NCBI RefSeq assembly: GCF_000332295.1
Contig: NZ_KB235930.1
Span: 4,181,895 to 4,245,894 of the forward strand
DNA from: Fortiea contorta PCC 7126
GTDB taxonomy: Bacteria > Cyanobacteriota > Cyanobacteriia > Cyanobacteriales > Nostocaceae
DNA length: 64,000 bases
Reading direction: 5' to 3'
Of this stretch, positions 63,228 to 64,000 are shown one piece after another. Made by a program: the position numbers and the translations under genes. The notes below the pieces were generated by a model. The model was not told the origin of the DNA. It ran no database searches and was given only the letters and a program-made list of their open reading frames with translations. Within the stretch, counting starts at the first letter, position 1; every line of letters starts with the position of its first letter.

Positions 63228-63321
63228 CTTCTACTCAGAAAAAAGTTTAACAACACGAATACTGATTCTACCGCCTGCGCCCGCGCCATTATCCCGCTTC
63301 CCCTTGATTTGAAAAATCCGG

Positions 63322-64000
63322 CTGAAGGGGAGACGAAATAAGCTACAATATAGATTCAATAAGCTTCATGGCTCTTAAACCTTGTTGATAATGCTTCCAC
63401 TTATTACGATTAATTCTCATTAATTGTGTGACTAAATCAATACAGCTATCCTTGAAATGTACCCATGTTTGACCATATAAGCCGATATAAAAACTACTGT
63501 GTCTCCGTTGAGAACGACTCCTTTCTTTAATCCGAGCTATATATTTTTGGATTCCTTTGCGTTTAATAAGTTGACCATTAATTGTTGCAGAGGTGTAAGC
63601 GATCGCTATCAACAAAACTAGAGAAATAAAACGTTCACCTTGAACATTAGTGTTTTCTAAGTTATAGCCACCTGTTTTGAAATCTCTAAACATTTCTTCA
63701 ATATCAAATCGCTTTTTGTAAGCAGCAATTGCTGACTCTAGGGTGTCAAAATTTGTTAAAATAAACCATGCTTCTTTGGGTGCTACTCCGTTAATTTTAC
63801 GTTGCCACTTACCAGCCACATTAAAACTGATAAAACCCTGAGTCTTTGTTACCTTAACTCCCTTGATAAAAAGATACTCCAGGAGTTAATCCTAAACTGC
63901 TTAACTCCATAAACATATCTTGTTTAATTTCTACAAATTCATTCTTTTTCAATCGCAAACAAAAATATACATCCTTGCTCTGAAGGTACTTTGCTAGTTT
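63322..64000 (-). mobile_element. IS4-family insertion sequence, copy 6 (partial in window)
   Basis: The end CTGAAGGGGAGACGAAA is at 63322; the rest runs off the right edge of the window. It is in opposite orientation to copy 5, 94 bases away. The left flank is AAAATCCGG; the right flank is not visible, so a duplication cannot be tested. Confidence 0.92.
63343..64000 (-). pseudogene. Frameshifted IS4-family transposase (copy 6, partial)
   Basis: The C-terminal part of the transposase is intact from NVAGKWQRKINGVAP to the stop at 63343. A run of seven A in the other copies is five here (about 63867-63872), which shifts the frame between KVTKTQGF and the segment upstream. It is unlikely to give an active enzyme. 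Confidence 0.85.

Larger units (their letters stand above)
61568..63321 (+). pseudogene. PIN-like gene interrupted by IS copies 5 and 6
   Basis: The frame begins MEDKSTPQHFLDTSVTRSLLLGTQAYKQYLES, with an early Asp as in PIN-type nucleases, and runs for 130 codons to the IS insertion at 61958. After copy 5 and one copy of the 9-base duplication, the same frame continues (RKKFNNTNTDSTACARAIIPLPLDLKNP) until copy 6 begins at 63322. It is therefore broken twice and no complete product can be made. Confidence 0.75.

Overview
The DNA reads as a filamentous, probably Nostocales-type cyanobacterium. The octamer GCGATCGC (HIP1) is abundant on both strands, the intergenic regions carry heptamer and palindromic repeats typical of that group, and the core genes at the left end (hisA, csaB, DUF3593/DUF2499, pgeF, birA, ribE, DUF151 nuclease) match cyanobacterial families. 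The species cannot be named from the sequence alone.

Region 1, about 1-12,250, is ordinary chromosome: histidine biosynthesis, two small membrane proteins shared with plastids, CsaB-type pyruvyl transferase, an amidoligase, peptidoglycan editing, biotin ligase, an M23 peptidase, riboflavin synthase, a bifunctional nuclease, an aldo/keto reductase with ferredoxin clusters, and a Uma2 nuclease.

Region 2, about 12,250-33,000, is plasmid-like and read almost entirely from the minus strand. It holds a replication set (family B DNA polymerase, short DnaX-type clamp loader, DnaN-type sliding clamp, archaeo-eukaryotic-type primase, XRE regulator, PD-(D/E)XK-like protein), small accessory genes, a HipA-like kinase with a HIRAN protein, and a VirD4/TraD-like coupling ATPase. 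The polymerase and the clamp are each truncated by the same IS4-family element.

Region 3, about 36,000-55,000, is a defence-like island. A SF1 helicase is followed by a DUF499 AAA+ ATPase, a DUF1156 DNA methyltransferase and a PLD-SNF2 helicase, all on the plus strand. A minus-strand ubiquitin-like conjugation cassette (JAB-E1 fusion, E2-like protein, beta-grasp ubiquitin-like protein, YjzC-like protein) sits inside it, divergent from an XRE-ImmA protease/PIN-like pair. Two nearly identical palindromes lie in the divergent promoter region. A ParE-like toxin with its putative antitoxin and two small unknown genes lie before the PLD-SNF2 gene.

Region 4, about 55,000-64,000, returns to plasmid-like genes (DUF192, AAA+ ATPase, PD-(D/E)XK-like protein, glycosyltransferase, Gp157-like protein) and ends in more IS copies.

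The strongest structural theme is a burst of one 1,271-bp IS4-family element. Six copies are visible, one nested inside another; two have clear 9-bp target duplications and three have none, which implies later recombination. An IS701-family element with a TTAG duplication, a 181-bp MITE sharing its ends, and a 5'-truncated TnpB are also present.
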